A DNA stretch of 12,894 bases, taken from assembly GCA_022361535.1 (NCBI GenBank), contig JAKSAU010000031.1, forward strand, positions 1 through 12,894. The letters run 5' to 3'. Shown here one piece after another: positions 1 to 8,187 of this stretch. The first letter of the stretch is position 1. The number at the start of each line of letters is the position of its first letter. This stretch comes from Desulfobacterales bacterium. Lineage in GTDB: Bacteria; Desulfobacterota; Desulfobacteria; Desulfobacterales; Desulfobacteraceae. The translations under genes were made by a program, and so were the position numbers. The notes beneath the pieces are model-generated. The model was not told the origin of the DNA, searched no databases, and saw only the letters and a list, made by a program, of their open reading frames with translations.

Positions 1-1182
1 ATCCCGGTCATTAAACTGGGAGGTGGCAGAGACAATGGCCCATAATTCCGATCCGTCTTTTTTCTTGAATCTTGATTCGTATTTTTGCTGGAGCCCTCGG
101 CTACGGCTCTCCATCCTTGAAATATGTTCCTCCAGATCTTCTGAAAATGTAAATGTGTCAGCCTTTTGGCCTAACATTTCTTCAGAGGTATATCCCAGCA
201 TATTGGCCATGGTGTCATTGACAAAGGTCACATGAAAGTTTTTATCCAAAGCCCAAATACCTTCGATGGCAGTTTCAATAAATTTTCTGTACCGGGATTC
301 GCTTTCCTTTAAAGCCTGGGTGTGCTGTTTAACCCGGATACCAAGTGAACGGTTCCAGGCCAGCAGAAAAAGCGCAATCCCCGTAACAATTGCGGTACCT
401 GCAATTATCCATTTCATAGAGCCGCTGAAATATGCGCTCGGCGTACCATACCAGCGATCCAAAATGGCAAAATAAACAGAGGTCGTGTCTTTTTTCCATT
501 CAGCCAGATTTTTATCTATTGCTGACAGGAGCTCACTGTTTTTGTTTTTAGGGGCAGCAAAATAAATATCAACCGGACTGAACAAAATGGATGTGGGTGA
601 CAGGCTGTATTTTTGTTGAAAACGGGCACCACTTATATTGCTCATTACTATCGCATCTACTTTTTCATTTTTGAGGGCCTTACACAGATCTTCATATACC
701 GGGAAAAGTGCAAAACTTGCGTTCACATTGAATTTTTGGGCTAACTCTCTTAGATTTTTCCCGGTTATATCCCTGTCCACAATACCAATTATTTTTTGAT
801 CAAGGTCCAGTATATTTGAAATTCCCTGCCCATTAAGGGTGTAAACTTTTCCCCAGCTTGTAATTACCGGTATCGTTGAGAAATCGTAAATTTTTTCTCT
901 CTTTACAGACCGAGCGATAGATACAATAAGATCAATATCCCCGGACTCCAACCGCTTGAGACAACCGGCCCAGTCGTCAGGAACAAAATCAATCTTCCAA
1001 CTATTTTTTTTAGCGATTTCCCTTATTATATCCGGGTATATACCCGAGGCTACACCTTCCTCATCAACAAAGCTCAAAGGTTTGTTTTGAAAAATTCCTA
1101 CACGAACCCTTGTCTCGCCAAAAGCAAGGTTGCCTAACATTATCCAGGTAAGGCAAACCACGATTGTAACGAATCTATGCAT
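1..1182 (-). CDS. Sensor protein with periplasmic solute-binding domain and PAS domain (partial, 3' end outside window)
   Basis: The minus-strand frame is open from the ATG at 1182 to the window edge, giving 394 residues with no stop. Residues 1-22 form a signal peptide (MHRF, a hydrophobic core, then a small-residue site near LAFG). Residues ~25-245 read as a family-3 (amino-acid type) periplasmic binding domain: a VRVGIFQNKPLSF start, then GIYPDIIREIA, then the ESGDIDLIVS motif. One membrane span lies at ~256-277, starting MKWIIAGTAIV. After a short linker, a PAS domain starts near residue 297 (SRYRKFIETAIEGIW, then the GYTSEEMLG motif). This is the usual input half of a membrane histidine kinase or diguanylate cyclase that senses a small ligand in the periplasm. 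The output domain is not visible, so the class is undecided. There is no clear Shine-Dalgarno before ATG 1182. An in-frame ATG at 1212 would add ten residues (MGTFNCPQII) and has AGAGCAGG just before it, so the start is uncertain. Confidence 0.85.
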   Translation of the reverse strand, partial: MHRFVTIVVCLTWIMLGNLAFGETRVRVGIFQNKPLSFVDEEGVASGIYPDIIREIAKKNSWKIDFVPDDWAGCLKRLESGDIDLIVSIARSVKREKIYDFSTIPVITSWGKVYTLNGQGISNILDLDQKIIGIVDRDITGKNLRELAQKFNVNASFALFPVYEDLCKALKNEKVDAIVMSNISGARFQQKYSLSPTSILFSPVDIYFAAPKNKNSELLSAIDKNLAEWKKDTTSVYFAILDRWYGTPSAYFSGSMKWIIAGTAIVTGIALFLLAWNRSLGIRVKQHTQALKESESRYRKFIETAIEGIWALDKNFHVTFVNDTMANMLGYTSEEMLGQKADTFTFSEDLEEHISRMESRSRGLQQKYESRFKKKDGSELWAIVSATSQFNDRD

Positions 1183-1212
1183 AATAATCTGAGGGCAATT
1201 GAAAGTGCCCAT

Positions 1213-1235
1213 GCCTGCTCTTTTTTATGGCAGGC
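1213..1235 (-). repeat. Short inverted repeat in the sensor gene leader
   Basis: GCCTGC (1213-1218) and GCAGGC (1230-1235) form a perfect 6-bp stem with an 11-base AT-rich loop. On the minus strand the second arm ends immediately before the alternative ATG at 1212 and includes its purine-rich GAGCAGG. If that start is used, the hairpin would cover the ribosome binding site. It could equally be a protein-binding half-site pair or chance. Confidence 0.4.
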
Positions 1236-1294
1236 TAATGGTTAAAACGATTTTTTAATGACGTTTTTAATTATGCTGAAATAAATAATGGGTT

Positions 1295-1323
1295 AGTTTA
1301 TCTTACTTTTAGCTATATGGCAA
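1295..1323 (-). promoter_or_regulatory. Candidate sigma-70 promoter for the sensor gene
   Basis: On the minus strand, TTGCCA (1323-1318; 5 of 6 match to TTGACA) is followed after 17 bases by TAAACT (1300-1295; 4 of 6 match to TATAAT). It lies about 80-110 bases upstream of the sensor start. The spacing is ideal but the -10 is weak and the region is AT-rich, so this is only a candidate. Confidence 0.35.
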
Positions 1324-1663
1324 ACCATTTCAGCGAAATCGCTATTTGCTGTAGTGCTATATTGTTTTTTAATAAGATAAATAACGCCTTATTACATCGT
1401 CAATTGTTTTACTTAGCAATTCCCCAAAAGCATTTCCCGATAGACCAGGTGAAAAAGGGCATCCCATCTATTAATACCGGTCCGTTTAATCTAAGAAGTT
1501 GCTGCAGAATTTTTTAAATATCTGCCTGATACCGTCTCCTTAAAACAAACGAGTCGAAGAACTCAAACGGCATTCCCTCATTTAAGGATGCTACCGATAA
1601 TTGATCTAACTATATTATAAAGGAACTTATTTTTGAGAGTCGCTATATTGCATCGAGTGGAAG

Positions 1664-4600
1664 TCATATCATAGTTGAGATTTGAGTCAAGGCTTTGTCC
1701 AGCCGCTTGGCTGAGATTTTGAAACGGGTTTTAAGTTCCTGGGCGTAAACGGAAATTTTATACTCCTCAATCATCCAGAAAAAATCTTCAACCGCATCAG
1801 TCTTTTCTTTTGAAGCCTGGTCTGTGAGGTTTGTGACTAAAGATGTCAGCCTGCGTTCATATGGGGCGATCAACTGGGCTTTGCCAGCTTCTTTTACTGG
1901 ATTGTCTACAGCCCGTTGCGCCCGGATACGAAGACAATCAAGATTTCTGGGCAAAAGTGCGATTCTCTCCAGATTATATAGTTCCAGAAAACTGGGTGGG
2001 CAAAGGTTTTTAAGCTCATTAAACACCCGGGTGAGGGCCTCAAAAGGTGCAGGCCTGTCTTTATATGCAAGGGATAGCTTTTGAATCAGGCTGAAGCACG
2101 CTTCGTAACCCCTTCCTGCAGCCATGATCTGCTTAATGGCTGTTTGTCCAAGGGTATACAGTTGAGGGCGGATCTTTTCGATATAAGTTTTAAAATCTTT
2201 TTTTGATCGGATATCCCGCTCAAAAAGATCTCTTGCGATTGCATTGTATACCATTTCTTGAAAAGGTCCGGGGCCATTGAAGTATGGGGCGATCTGATTT
2301 AATCCATTAGCTGTTTTTATATCTTTTTTTAATGCTTTTACATCTTCAGGACAGACCATTTCAATCAAGCGGCGAATTCCTTTTTCATGGCTTGCCAATG
2401 CAGCACTCCGGGATTTAAAAAGCCTCAAGCTAAGGTCATTACTTTCTTTTTTATACTCCAGTCCCATATAGACTTTGCGTTGGAATCCGCTTTCTTCATC
2501 CAGGCAAATTTCAGGCAACAAATCCGGGAAATCCCACTCCAGAACTTTCGTTCTTTCATATTGGCTCCGGGCACGGTCAAATGCATTGCTTTTTGCTCTG
2601 GGGCGGTTTTTTGCAAATGACCCAAGTTTGGAAAGGTCCCTTAAAGATTTGATCTCTTTATCTTTGTGATCCCGGATCGAAATTCTCATTTTTAAATGAT
2701 CCGGAAGGGTGTCATCCGACCATGCAGACGCGGGGATTACCAAGTTATAGTGTTCGCGGATAAACTCTGACAGTCTGGTATATAAAGGCTTGTCTGTTTT
2801 CGGCAGGTTGGCTGCAATAAAGCCGGCCCGGTCCTGTACCGGAACCAATTTTACCCGTAACGACTTAGGCAGGGCTTTTATCAAAGCTGCGATTTTTTCT
2901 TGGAAAAGACCGGGCACCAGGGTGTCTACCTGGTGCCGGGAGACAAGTGCCGTGGAATCTTCGGGCACTTTGAGGGTTACCCCGTCAGTTTTTGAACCTG
3001 GATTAAAGTCATAGGTCAGCGCAAATTCCCCTTGTTCCATGGGCAAGCTGTCCGGAAATTGTTCAAGCAGATGGTGATCAACCTCACTTTTCTGAAGATC
3101 CTTGCGGGTCATGCGCAAAAAGACATCATCTTTTTGATCTTTTAAAAACCGGGCAAAGGTACGGATATTATAAAAAGGTTTGGGGAGCCTGGACAGGTAA
3201 AACATATAAATATCTTCTTCAGAGGCCAGGATATCCCGTTGCCGGGTTTTATTTTCAAGGTCTTGCACCTCTTGGATCAGGTTCTGGTTATGCTCCATGA
3301 ATGAGAAATTTTGAAAGATTTCTCCATCCACCAGAGCATGTCGGATGAATAATTCACCTGATTCTTTGGGATTGATCTTTCCATATGCTACTTTGCGCCC
3401 ACTTACAATGACAAGGCCGAATAACGAGACCTGCTCTGTGGCTATTACCTCTCCCCGTTTTTTCTCCCAATGGGGATCGCTGTAAGTCCGGGTACACAAA
3501 TTTTTGCCTATCTCTTCCAGCCAAGCCGGATCAATATTGGCCACGCACCTGGCAAACAACTGGCTGGTTTTTACATATTCAGCCGCCACGATCCAGGCTC
3601 CAGCTTTATCAAAGAGGCCGGAACCCGGGAAAATCATTGCCTGTTGACCCTTGGCCGCCATGAAGATGTTTTTTTCTTTTTTATGGGCGATGCCGGCCAT
3701 GTAGCCATGGAGCAAGGCCTTGTGGATAGCTATGTATAACGGCCCGCCATGTTCGAATGCTTTGGATTTTAAATTTTTAGTTCCCTTTACCTGGGGCAGG
3801 GGGCTTGCTTCAACGATATTATGATCTTTGAGCATTCGAGTGATCTGGCGGTGAATATCCTGCCATTCTCTAAGCCGTTTGAAGGACAGGTAGTTTTCAA
3901 TACACCATTTTCTTAACTTTGACCTGGATTTCAACCTTGCTCCTGCATCTTTGCAAGCATTCCAGATATTAAGCAGGGTGATAAAATCAGAAGACGGATC
4001 TTTAAATACCGAATGTTTTTGGTCTGCTGCCTGCATTTTATCAGCCGGTCGCTGGCGGATATCGGAAACCGTAAGTGCAGTAGTGATCACCACCGCCTCT
4101 TTGAGACACCCTGTCTTACTTGCTTCAAGAAGGATTCTTGACAGTTTGGGGTCCATGGGCAGTCTGGCCATAATTCGTCCGGTCGAAGTGAGGGAATACG
4201 CTTTTCCTTTTTTAACTTTTCCCGGTCTTTTTCCCTTGAACTTTTTTTCATTAATGGCCGCCAATTCCAGAAGAGTGTCAAACCCGTCTTTAATGCTTTT
4301 AGGAGCAGGGGAATCAATAAATGGAAAGGTTGAAACATCGCCCAGGTTCAGGGCGATCATCCTTAAAATAACCTCTGCCAGATTGCTCCTTAGAATTTCA
4401 GGGGCTGTAAAAAATGGGCGGCCGTTAAAATCATCTTCATCATAAAGACGGATGCAGATCCCGTTTTCCACCCTGCCGCACCTGCCCATACGCTGATTGG
4501 CCGAAGATTGTGAAATCGGGCTGACCGGAAGGGCTGTGGTCCGGGTTCTGGGTGAATAAGAGGGGATTCTGGCAAGACCTGTATCTACAACATATTTGAT

Positions 4601-5674
4601 ACCGGGTATGGTTAAAGAGGTTTCTGCTACATTGGTGGAAACAATAACCTTTCTGCCGGCTCCTGTGGTAAAAACTTTTGCCTGTTCTTTTGCAGACAGC
4701 CGGGCAAACAAAGGCAAAATGGATACCCCGGGCGTATTTTTCCCCCGCAGAATTTCCATTGTTTCCCCGATATCCTGTTCCGTAGGCATAAAAATCAAGA
4801 TATCCCCGGATCGGGTCCGGCTTAAAATATTTGCAGCAGACTGGGCTGCTGCTTCTACATACCCCTGCTCATCACTGCCGCCTTTGCCTTTCTCTCCGGA
4901 ACTGCTTGAAAGGATAGGTGAATAGGTCAGCTCAACCGGGTACATACGGCCTGAAACTTCTATCACCGGTGCATTATCAAAGGCTTTGGAGAATTTTTCC
5001 GTGTCAATGGTGGCAGAAGTGATAATCAGCTTGAGATCCCGTCTTTTTTTCACCAGGCGCCTGAGGATGCCCAGGGTGAAATCAATATTCAGGCTACGCT
5101 CATGTGCCTCATCTACAATTAATGTGTCATACTGGTTTAAAAATCGGTCCTGCTGGGTTTCGGCCAGAAGGATACCATCGGTCATCAGTTTAATATATGC
5201 CCTGGCAGGTGTATGGTCATCAAACCTGATTTTATAGCCTACAGATTGTCCCAAAGACTCGTTGAGTTCAAAAGCAATCCGCTTGGCAACGGTCATGGCA
5301 GCAATTCTGCGCGGCTGGGTACACCCGATCATACCGCCTGTACCCCTGCCTGCCTGTAGGCAGAATTTGGGAATCTGGGTTGTTTTCCCAGACCCGGTTT
5401 CCCCGGAAATGATAACCACGGAATGATCTTTGATGGCCTGGATGATATCATCTTTTTTGGCTGTAATGGGCAGTTCAGGATCAAAGGCAATATTTTTTGG
5501 CCTGTTGTTTAAACGCCTTTGCCGTTCATCTGCCGAGGATTCGGCTTTTTTTAATAGTTCCGGAGTCGGGTCGCCACCGGTTTTTCTTATTGATTGCAGC
5601 GCCTTATAAATGATATGCTGATCCTTGCACATTGCTTTTCTGGCAAGGGATTTGAGTCGTTTTATTTGTGCCAT
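1664..5674 (-). CDS. hrpA: ATP-dependent RNA helicase HrpA (DEAH box)
   Basis: The 1336-residue product matches the usual size of bacterial HrpA (about 1300). HrpA is a cytoplasmic 3'-5' RNA helicase of the DEAH/RHA group, linked in Escherichia coli to fimbrial mRNA processing and rescue of stalled ribosomes. Visible motifs in order are motif I GETGSGKT (91-98), DEAH (188-191), SAT (220-222), motif V TNVAETSLTI (347-356) and motif VI QRMGRCGR (394-401). These are followed by an HA2 region (~430-540, with MARLPMDPKLSRILLEA), an OB-fold region (~640-720) and the long C-terminal DUF3418-type region that separates HrpA from shorter DEAH helicases such as HrpB. No motif residue is missing. A lysine-rich patch lies at 478-491. 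The ATG at 5674 has only a weak ribosome binding site, and the best promoter places the transcript start almost on it, so initiation may be leaderless or at a later Met such as residue 15. The gene appears to be transcribed alone. Confidence 0.95.
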   Translation of the reverse strand: MAQIKRLKSLARKAMCKDQHIIYKALQSIRKTGGDPTPELLKKAESSADERQRRLNNRPKNIAFDPELPITAKKDDIIQAIKDHSVVIISGETGSGKTTQIPKFCLQAGRGTGGMIGCTQPRRIAAMTVAKRIAFELNESLGQSVGYKIRFDDHTPARAYIKLMTDGILLAETQQDRFLNQYDTLIVDEAHERSLNIDFTLGILRRLVKKRRDLKLIITSATIDTEKFSKAFDNAPVIEVSGRMYPVELTYSPILSSSSGEKGKGGSDEQGYVEAAAQSAANILSRTRSGDILIFMPTEQDIGETMEILRGKNTPGVSILPLFARLSAKEQAKVFTTGAGRKVIVSTNVAETSLTIPGIKYVVDTGLARIPSYSPRTRTTALPVSPISQSSANQRMGRCGRVENGICIRLYDEDDFNGRPFFTAPEILRSNLAEVILRMIALNLGDVSTFPFIDSPAPKSIKDGFDTLLELAAINEKKFKGKRPGKVKKGKAYSLTSTGRIMARLPMDPKLSRILLEASKTGCLKEAVVITTALTVSDIRQRPADKMQAADQKHSVFKDPSSDFITLLNIWNACKDAGARLKSRSKLRKWCIENYLSFKRLREWQDIHRQITRMLKDHNIVEASPLPQVKGTKNLKSKAFEHGGPLYIAIHKALLHGYMAGIAHKKEKNIFMAAKGQQAMIFPGSGLFDKAGAWIVAAEYVKTSQLFARCVANIDPAWLEEIGKNLCTRTYSDPHWEKKRGEVIATEQVSLFGLVIVSGRKVAYGKINPKESGELFIRHALVDGEIFQNFSFMEHNQNLIQEVQDLENKTRQRDILASEEDIYMFYLSRLPKPFYNIRTFARFLKDQKDDVFLRMTRKDLQKSEVDHHLLEQFPDSLPMEQGEFALTYDFNPGSKTDGVTLKVPEDSTALVSRHQVDTLVPGLFQEKIAALIKALPKSLRVKLVPVQDRAGFIAANLPKTDKPLYTRLSEFIREHYNLVIPASAWSDDTLPDHLKMRISIRDHKDKEIKSLRDLSKLGSFAKNRPRAKSNAFDRARSQYERTKVLEWDFPDLLPEICLDEESGFQRKVYMGLEYKKESNDLSLRLFKSRSAALASHEKGIRRLIEMVCPEDVKALKKDIKTANGLNQIAPYFNGPGPFQEMVYNAIARDLFERDIRSKKDFKTYIEKIRPQLYTLGQTAIKQIMAAGRGYEACFSLIQKLSLAYKDRPAPFEALTRVFNELKNLCPPSFLELYNLERIALLPRNLDCLRIRAQRAVDNPVKEAGKAQLIAPYERRLTSLVTNLTDQASKEKTDAVEDFFWMIEEYKISVYAQELKTRFKISAKRLDKALTQISTMI

Positions 5675-5684
5675 AACACCGGCA

Positions 5685-5712
5685 ATAGTAGCTCAGACAT
5701 CAGAAAAGTCAA
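5685..5712 (-). promoter_or_regulatory. Candidate sigma-70 promoter for hrpA
   Basis: On the minus strand, TTGACT (5712-5707; 5 of 6) and TACTAT (5690-5685; 4 of 6) are separated by 16 bases. The -10 box ends only 10 bases before the hrpA ATG at 5674, which would leave a leader of a few bases at most. Either hrpA is translated from a nearly leaderless mRNA, its true start is further in, or another promoter in 5713-5879 is used. Confidence 0.4.
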
Positions 5713-5879
5713 ATAAATGTCATCAGATGGGGATTAAAATTTTTGTTGACACGGTCTATGGAATAAGAGAAAAAAGAACTTTGCATTTGAACATAATGGG
5801 GGCATTAGATTCAAAAACAAAGTAAATTAATGTATGATTGCTTTTTAATTTAAACCTTTAGATAGGGGGTAATAATAGC

Positions 5880-7199
5880 ATGACAGATTCAGCTATTAAA
5901 ATTGGAGGCGCCAGAAAAAGCGTCTTCAAAGACAAGGTAATGGAGATTCTGCCGGATGGCGGAAACCTCAATGCCTGTCTGACATGCGGTGCCTGCGCAT
6001 CCGGATGTCCTGCAACAGGCCTGGAAGGGATGGACCCCAGAAAATTCCTCCGCATGGCCGCTTTGGGTATGGATGAGGAAATCCTGAATTCTAACTGGGT
6101 ATGGATGTGCTCCATGTGTACCCGGTGTATGTATGTCTGCCCCATGCAGATAAATATCCCGCAACTGGTGTTCAACGCCAGGGCACAGTGGAAAAAAGAA
6201 GATAAGCCCAAAGGTATCACCGCATCATGTGACATGGCATTGAAAAACGATACCTGTTCCGCCATGGGTGCTAATGAGGAAGACTTTGAGTTTGTTGTTG
6301 AAGACGTACTCGAAGAATACCAGGAATCACAGCCCGAATTTGCTGAAATGAAAGCAGATGTCAATAGAGAAGGGGCTTACTACTTCTTGAACCAGAACTC
6401 AAGGGAACCGGTTACCGAACCAGATGAAATGGTACCCTTATGGAAGATTATGCACTTGGCCGGAGCAGACTGGACTTACGGTACCAAAGGCTGGGCAGCA
6501 GAAAACTATTGCCTGTTCTCTGCAGACAATGAAAACTGGGAAAAAATTGTCAGGACCAAAGTAAAAGCCGTGGAGGACTTAGGCTGTAAGGTCTGGCTCA
6601 ACACCGAGTGAGGGCACGAACTCTTCGCAGTCCTGGTAGGACTGCAAAAATTCAACATCCCTTACAACTTTGAAATTAAGTCTATCATTCAGCTCTATGC
6701 CGAGTGGATCAGAGAAGGCAAACTTAATCCATCATCAGAGTGGAACAAAGAACGCCAGGTCAAATTCACACTCCAGGATCCCTGCCAGTTGGTTAGAAAA
6801 ACACTGGGCGATCCGGTTGCTGAAGACATGAGATATGTGGTCAAGAAAGTTGTGGGTGAAGAAAACTTCATCGATATGACTCCAAATAGATCCAACAACT
6901 TCTGCTGTGGTGGCGGTGGTGGTTATCTCCAGTCCGGGTTCCAAGAACAACGTAGAGCCTACGGCCAGACCAAGGCCAACCAGATTCTTGCTACTAAGGC
7001 TGCGTACTGCATCACACCCTGTCATAACTGCCATGCCCAGGTGCATGACATGTCAGAGGTAAATGATCATGCTTGGGAAACAGTTCATCTGTGGACCCTG
7101 CTGAACCTCTCTTTGGGCATTTTAGGTCCCAATGAGCGTGAATACCTTGGCGACGATCTCAAAGACGTGGATATATTCCACCCTGAATCTGCCATGTAA
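5880..7199 (+). CDS. Selenocysteine-containing HdrD/DsrK-like iron-sulfur protein (in-frame UGA at 6609-6611)
   Basis: Reading the UGA at codon 244 as selenocysteine gives one 439-residue protein ending in TAA at 7197-7199. Residues 33-43 (C33, C36, C39, C43) and 77-87 (C77, C80, C83, C87) are two [4Fe-4S] ferredoxin motifs, each followed by Pro. The C-terminal half is a CCG (cysteine-rich) domain pair as in HdrB/HdrD, GlpC and DsrK. The first copy is degenerate and holds N-T-E-Sec244-G-H. The second is complete, with DPC302, C342-C343-G and C381-x-x-C384. HdrD-type proteins reduce disulfides or pass electrons through a non-cubane cluster bound by CCG motifs. There are no membrane segments, so the protein is probably cytoplasmic and needs a partner, but no cytochrome or Hdr/Tmc subunit gene is adjacent. 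The ATG at 5880 is preceded by AGGGGG (5864-5869). A strong terminator follows. The electron donor and acceptor cannot be told. TmcB/DsrK-like is the nearest resemblance. A conventional annotation would split it into fragments at 5880-6611 and about 6789-7199. Confidence 0.88.
6609..6645 (+). promoter_or_regulatory. UGA selenocysteine codon with bacterial SECIS hairpin
   Basis: The in-frame TGA (6609-6611) is followed after 15 bases by GCAGTCCT (6627-6634), loop GGT (6635-6637) and AGGACTGC (6638-6645), a perfect 8-bp stem. Two further T-A pairs are possible past one mismatch (6624-6625 with 6647-6648). In bacterial SECIS elements, which SelB binds to decode UGA, the hairpin lies directly downstream inside the coding region and has G/U in its loop. 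Here the loop begins 24 bases after the TGA, close to the layout of E. coli fdhF. The codon sits where relatives have Cys in a CGH motif. Function is inferred from position, loop and reading frame. Confidence 0.85.
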
Positions 7200-7223
7200 C
7201 GCAAGCAGTATAAAGCGATTTTT

Positions 7224-7265
7224 CAAACCCGGCAAAAGGTATCTCCTTTTGCCGGGTTTGTTTTT
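7224..7265 (+). terminator. Rho-independent terminator of the selenoprotein gene
   Basis: CAAACCCGGCAAAAGG (7224-7239) pairs perfectly with CCTTTTGCCGGGTTTG (7245-7260) around the 5-base loop TATCT, and TTTTT (7261-7265) follows. It begins 24 bases after the stop codon at 7199. The T tract is on the plus-strand side, so it acts in the direction of the selenoprotein gene and separates it from parA. Confidence 0.93.
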
Positions 7266-7402
7266 AGTTTCGTATTCTTATAAACCGTTTCCATGATTCC
7301 ATAGGCATGATCGTTTTTCATCTATAGCGAATGCATTGCGCAGCTTTTGAACCGGAAAAAATAATGTTCTACTGACAGCGCGGTATCTGTTTGCCTATGG
7401 TT

Positions 7403-7408
7403 TATAAT
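7403..7408 (+). promoter_or_regulatory. Candidate -10 box for the parA operon
   Basis: A perfect TATAAT lies 20 bases before the parA ATG, which would give a leader of about 14 bases. The hexamer at the ideal -35 distance (around 7380) is poor. CTGACA at 7372-7377 resembles a -35 box but is 25 bases away, which is too far. The promoter may need an activator, or be elsewhere in 7266-7402. The rest of that 163-base gap holds nothing I recognise. Confidence 0.4.
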
Positions 7409-7428
7409 TGTGATAAGAAAATTGGATT

Positions 7429-8187
7429 ATGACTCAGATTATCAGTATTGCAAACCAAAAGGGTGGGGTCGGCAAAACAACTACAGCTGTGAATCTCTCT
7501 GCTGCCCTTGCCAAGCTGGGCAAAAAGGTGCTGCTTGTTGATTGTGATTCCCAGGCCAATGCTACAACCGGTCTTGGGGTGGATAAACCCTCTCTGGATG
7601 CCTCTTTGTATCAAGGCCTGATCGGTGAAGCCGGGATAGAAGACATCCTTTTGCCGACAATGATCCCCAAGCTCATGCTGGTCCCGGCCAATGTCGATCT
7701 TATCGGGTTTGAGGTGGAGATGATGTCTGCGCCAAGACGGGAAGCCCGGCTCAAAGAACTTATCACTCCGGTAGCTGACCGGTTTGACTATATAATCATT
7801 GACTGTCCGCCGGCGTTAAGCCTGCTGACGCTAAATGCATTTTCTGCATGCCACTCAGTATTGATTCCTCTTCAAAGTGAATTTTTTGCCCTGGAAGGAC
7901 TAGGGCAATTGCTGGATACTATAAAACGTGTGAAACACTCTTTTAACCCGGGTCTGAAAATCAAAGGCATTCTGTTGACCATGTTTGATCGCAGGACCAA
8001 TTTATCCCAGAACGTCGTTGATGATGCCAGGCAGTACTTCAAAGATCTGGTATTCAAAACCAAAATACCGCGCAACGTAAAGCTTGGAGAAGCACCCAGC
8101 TATGGATTGCCGGTCGTTCTGTATGACAAGATGTCACAGGGTTCAAGGAGTTATGTGGCCTTTGCAAGGGAACTGCTAAAACGATGA
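7429..8187 (+). CDS. parA: Chromosome-partitioning ATPase ParA/Soj
   Basis: The 252-residue product is a complete chromosomal ParA (Soj-type) ATPase, which dimerises on ATP, binds DNA non-specifically and is stimulated by ParB to move the origin region. The deviant Walker A is KGGVGKTT (11-18), with both signature lysines. DCDSQANAT (38-46) is the A' motif and IIIDCPP (122-128) the Walker B. The C-terminal IPRNVKLGEAPSYGLPV is typical of chromosomal ParA. The protein begins directly at the Walker region without the N-terminal HTH of plasmid P1-type ParA, so it is most likely the chromosomal copy. The start is fixed by the family N terminus (MTQIISIANQ), although the ribosome binding site is weak. 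The stop overlaps the parB start by ATGA. It heads the parA-parB-ispH run. Confidence 0.95.
   Translation: MTQIISIANQKGGVGKTTTAVNLSAALAKLGKKVLLVDCDSQANATTGLGVDKPSLDASLYQGLIGEAGIEDILLPTMIPKLMLVPANVDLIGFEVEMMSAPRREARLKELITPVADRFDYIIIDCPPALSLLTLNAFSACHSVLIPLQSEFFALEGLGQLLDTIKRVKHSFNPGLKIKGILLTMFDRRTNLSQNVVDDARQYFKDLVFKTKIPRNVKLGEAPSYGLPVVLYDKMSQGSRSYVAFARELLKR

Larger units (their letters stand above)
1183..1663. other. Intergenic region of about 480 bases without a convincing gene
   Basis: This AT-rich gap lies between the end of hrpA and the start of the sensor gene, both on the minus strand. It contains a candidate minus-strand promoter (1295-1323) and a 6-bp inverted repeat (1213-1235). I see no strong rho-independent terminator just after the hrpA stop. 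Two short open frames (plus 1317-1517, minus 1369-1467) have no ribosome binding site and no recognisable protein family. An AAGGAGA-like sequence on the minus strand near 1540 has no start codon at a usable distance, so the gap may hold the remains of a decayed small gene. Confidence 0.5.

Noticed and set aside
1369..1467. Minus-strand 32-residue open frame beginning MGCPFSPGLSG
   Set aside because: Plausible-looking composition but no Shine-Dalgarno sequence and no recognised family; too short to support.
1317..1517. Plus-strand 66-residue open frame
   Set aside because: No ribosome binding site, no recognisable domain, composition typical of AT-rich intergenic DNA, and opposite to both neighbouring genes.
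5350..5363. Palindrome CTGCCTGTAGGCAG within hrpA
   Set aside because: It encodes normal HrpA residues (CLQAGRG region just after motif I) with no insertion relative to the family; likely chance.
5746..5751. Perfect TTGACA as a -35 box for the selenoprotein gene
   Set aside because: No acceptable -10 hexamer lies 16-18 bases downstream (the sequence there is GAAAAA-like). It may still be part of a promoter, but I cannot support one.
5880..6611. Reading 5880-6611 as a complete 243-residue protein and 6789-7199 as a separate 136-residue protein
   Set aside because: The second piece has no ribosome binding site, begins in the middle of a conserved CCG domain, and the bases between encode sequence continuous with the family. 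A Cys-position UGA plus a hairpin explains it better.
6609..6611. Pseudogene by nonsense mutation
   Set aside because: All other cluster residues are intact on both sides, the frame is unbroken to 7199, and a SECIS-like hairpin is at the correct distance.
7266..7428. Possible parS site or ParA-binding operator upstream of parA
   Set aside because: No sequence close to the TGTTTCACGTGAAACA consensus is visible here or elsewhere in the window.
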